A stretch of DNA of 64,000 nt from Amblyomma americanum (Eukaryota; Arthropoda; Arachnida; Ixodida; Ixodidae), in NCBI RefSeq assembly GCF_052857255.1, contig NC_135497.1, forward strand, positions 112,816,308-112,880,307, given 5' to 3'. The translations under genes were made by a program, and so were the position numbers. Below, one piece after another: positions 63,062 through 64,000 of the stretch. A model generated the notes under the pieces. It ran no database searches. It had not been told where the DNA came from and worked only from the letters and a program-made list of their open reading frames with translations. The stretch's first letter is position 1. Every line of letters starts with the position of its first letter.

Positions 63062-63281
63062 AGACAAAATTTTTTGATACAATACAGATCGCGCGGTGTT
63101 TATTCGTTTTCTACCTAACTTAACACATATAAAAATTGGAAGATGATCACTGAAGCCGTAAGCCATAACTCCTGACACAGTTTGGTTTAATTCGTAATTA
63201 GTTAGAAATAAATCAATTAGCGTTGCAGAACTGCATGTAGTTCTTGTGGGTAGTTTAATAGTATTTTTTATGTAATGTGTC

Positions 63282-63818
63282 TTAAGTAGAAGACTGAGCT
63301 CTCACAGCTGATGAATTTGAAAGAATGTTAAGATTAAAATCACCGCCACAGACAACATGAAGTCTATTCTCATTAACATATGTAAACAGACGTTCGAGAA
63401 ACGCAAAAAAAGGTGAATAATTTCCTTCTGGTGGCCTGTATATTGTTACCAGTATGGGTTTGTCGCATAGTATTGATAGTACTTCTATATCTCTAGTGCA
63501 AAGTGTAAAAGATGGCAGCAGCTCATACTTTATGGTGTCATGTAATAATGATACACCCCCTCCACGACTGTATGTTCTGTTCAAGTTGCATGTATTGTAA
63601 CCAGGAAGTCTGTAGGCGTCCATATCACATGTGCACCAAGTTTCAGAGAACATTATAACCCGATATTGAATTCTTGACTGACTGAAAAAGGTGTCTAGTA
63701 AAGTACTTTTATTTCTTGCCGACTGCGTGTTCACGTGAAATACCTTAAACGAAGTTTGGAAACCTGCACCAAGAAAGTTGTATATATTATCTGGATCTAT
63801 GTAACATTCACCTGACAT
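63282..63818 (-). pseudogene. CR1-like ORF2 endonuclease domain, copy B
   Basis: Opens at a Met 33 codons before 'FSETW' and includes 'FHVNTQSARNK', 'YSRGGGVSLL', 'VTIYRPPEGNY' and 'CGGDFNLNI', giving most of an apurinic-type endonuclease. It stops at TAA after a frameshift shared with copy A. The catalytic SDH is recovered in the next frame near 63140. This part lacks the 2-bp loss of copy A. Confidence 0.8.
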
Positions 63819-64000
63819 TCAAGAAAAAAGAATCCGCTTAACCAAACAACCACCATGTAAACTACAGTTCTATCGTTGCCAGGTCACCTACTGTCTTGAC
63901 GCGCCACGCATTCTCGCCATCTTTCCGCCTGACAAAGATCTTTGCATTCCTGTGCCATGCATACTGGAAGTTGTGGCTTTTCGCCCATTATTTCGCGTCC

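Larger units (their letters stand above)
49272..64000 (+). repeat. Segmental duplication, copy B
   Basis: Direct copy of 1-14832. The first shared bases are 'aactacacatcatagccc'. The offset is 49271 at the start and 49168 at the end, so B is about 103 bp shorter net, mostly from a shorter TG microsatellite and a larger deletion in one Penelope copy, partly offset by a longer TTTA tract. The CR1-like reverse transcriptase reads through 628 codons here, while copy A has a TAG in it. The duplication is cut by the window end. Confidence 0.93.
56311..64000 (-). mobile_element. CR1-like LINE, copy B, split by a Penelope pair
   Basis: Counterpart of 7086-14832: endonuclease 63818-63062, insertion 58916-63047, RT 58901-56825, ATT-rich tail at 56311. 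The 5' end lies beyond the window. Confidence 0.85.

Overview
The window is arthropod nuclear DNA, most likely from an ixodid tick. It has long introns with GT-AG splice sites, no operons, many tRNA-derived SINEs of the tick 'Ruka' type (box A/box B plus the tail motif 'aggtggtcgaaat'), CR1-like and RTE-like LINEs, Penelope-like elements with a GIY-YIG nuclease, and long microsatellites. The species call is inference from repeat style only.

One host gene can be reconstructed: an Aurora serine/threonine kinase, closest to Aurora B, on the minus strand. Six coding exons (41746-41863, 36564-36643, 30241-30379, 28051-28199, 18090-18321, 15539-15643) join in frame through GT-AG introns into a complete kinase domain. 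A GC-rich candidate first exon ends near 42984. Its last two bases (AT) plus the first base of the next exon (G) would form the start codon, giving 274 residues. The introns carry a CR1-like LINE (about 30744-35621), a TTAA-flanked MITE-like element, several SINEs and a 146-bp palindromic Penelope-derived insertion.

The exon encoding the glycine-rich loop and about 4 kb of its downstream intron occur three times: in the working gene (minus strand, 37593-41863) and in two plus-strand copies at 1-4040 and 49272-53290. Both plus-strand copies change the central glycine of the loop to isoleucine and lack a splice acceptor, so they are orphan exons. They lie in a much larger direct duplication (1-14832 and 49272-64000) that runs off both window edges. 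It includes two degraded LINE tails, an RTE-like tail and a CR1-like LINE split by a head-to-head pair of Penelope-like elements. The same 14-bp target-site duplication flanks the Penelope pair in both copies, so LINE insertion, then Penelope insertion, then segmental duplication is the most economical order. A false (haplotype) duplication in the assembly has to be excluded.

Between the kinase promoter region and copy B lies a decayed Ty3/gypsy-type LTR element (about 43522-47178, minus strand). Its order is gag, protease, integrase, then reverse transcriptase/RNase H remnants: integrase is upstream of RT, as in the Gmr1-like group. The region 47179-48794 is GC-rich and unassigned.
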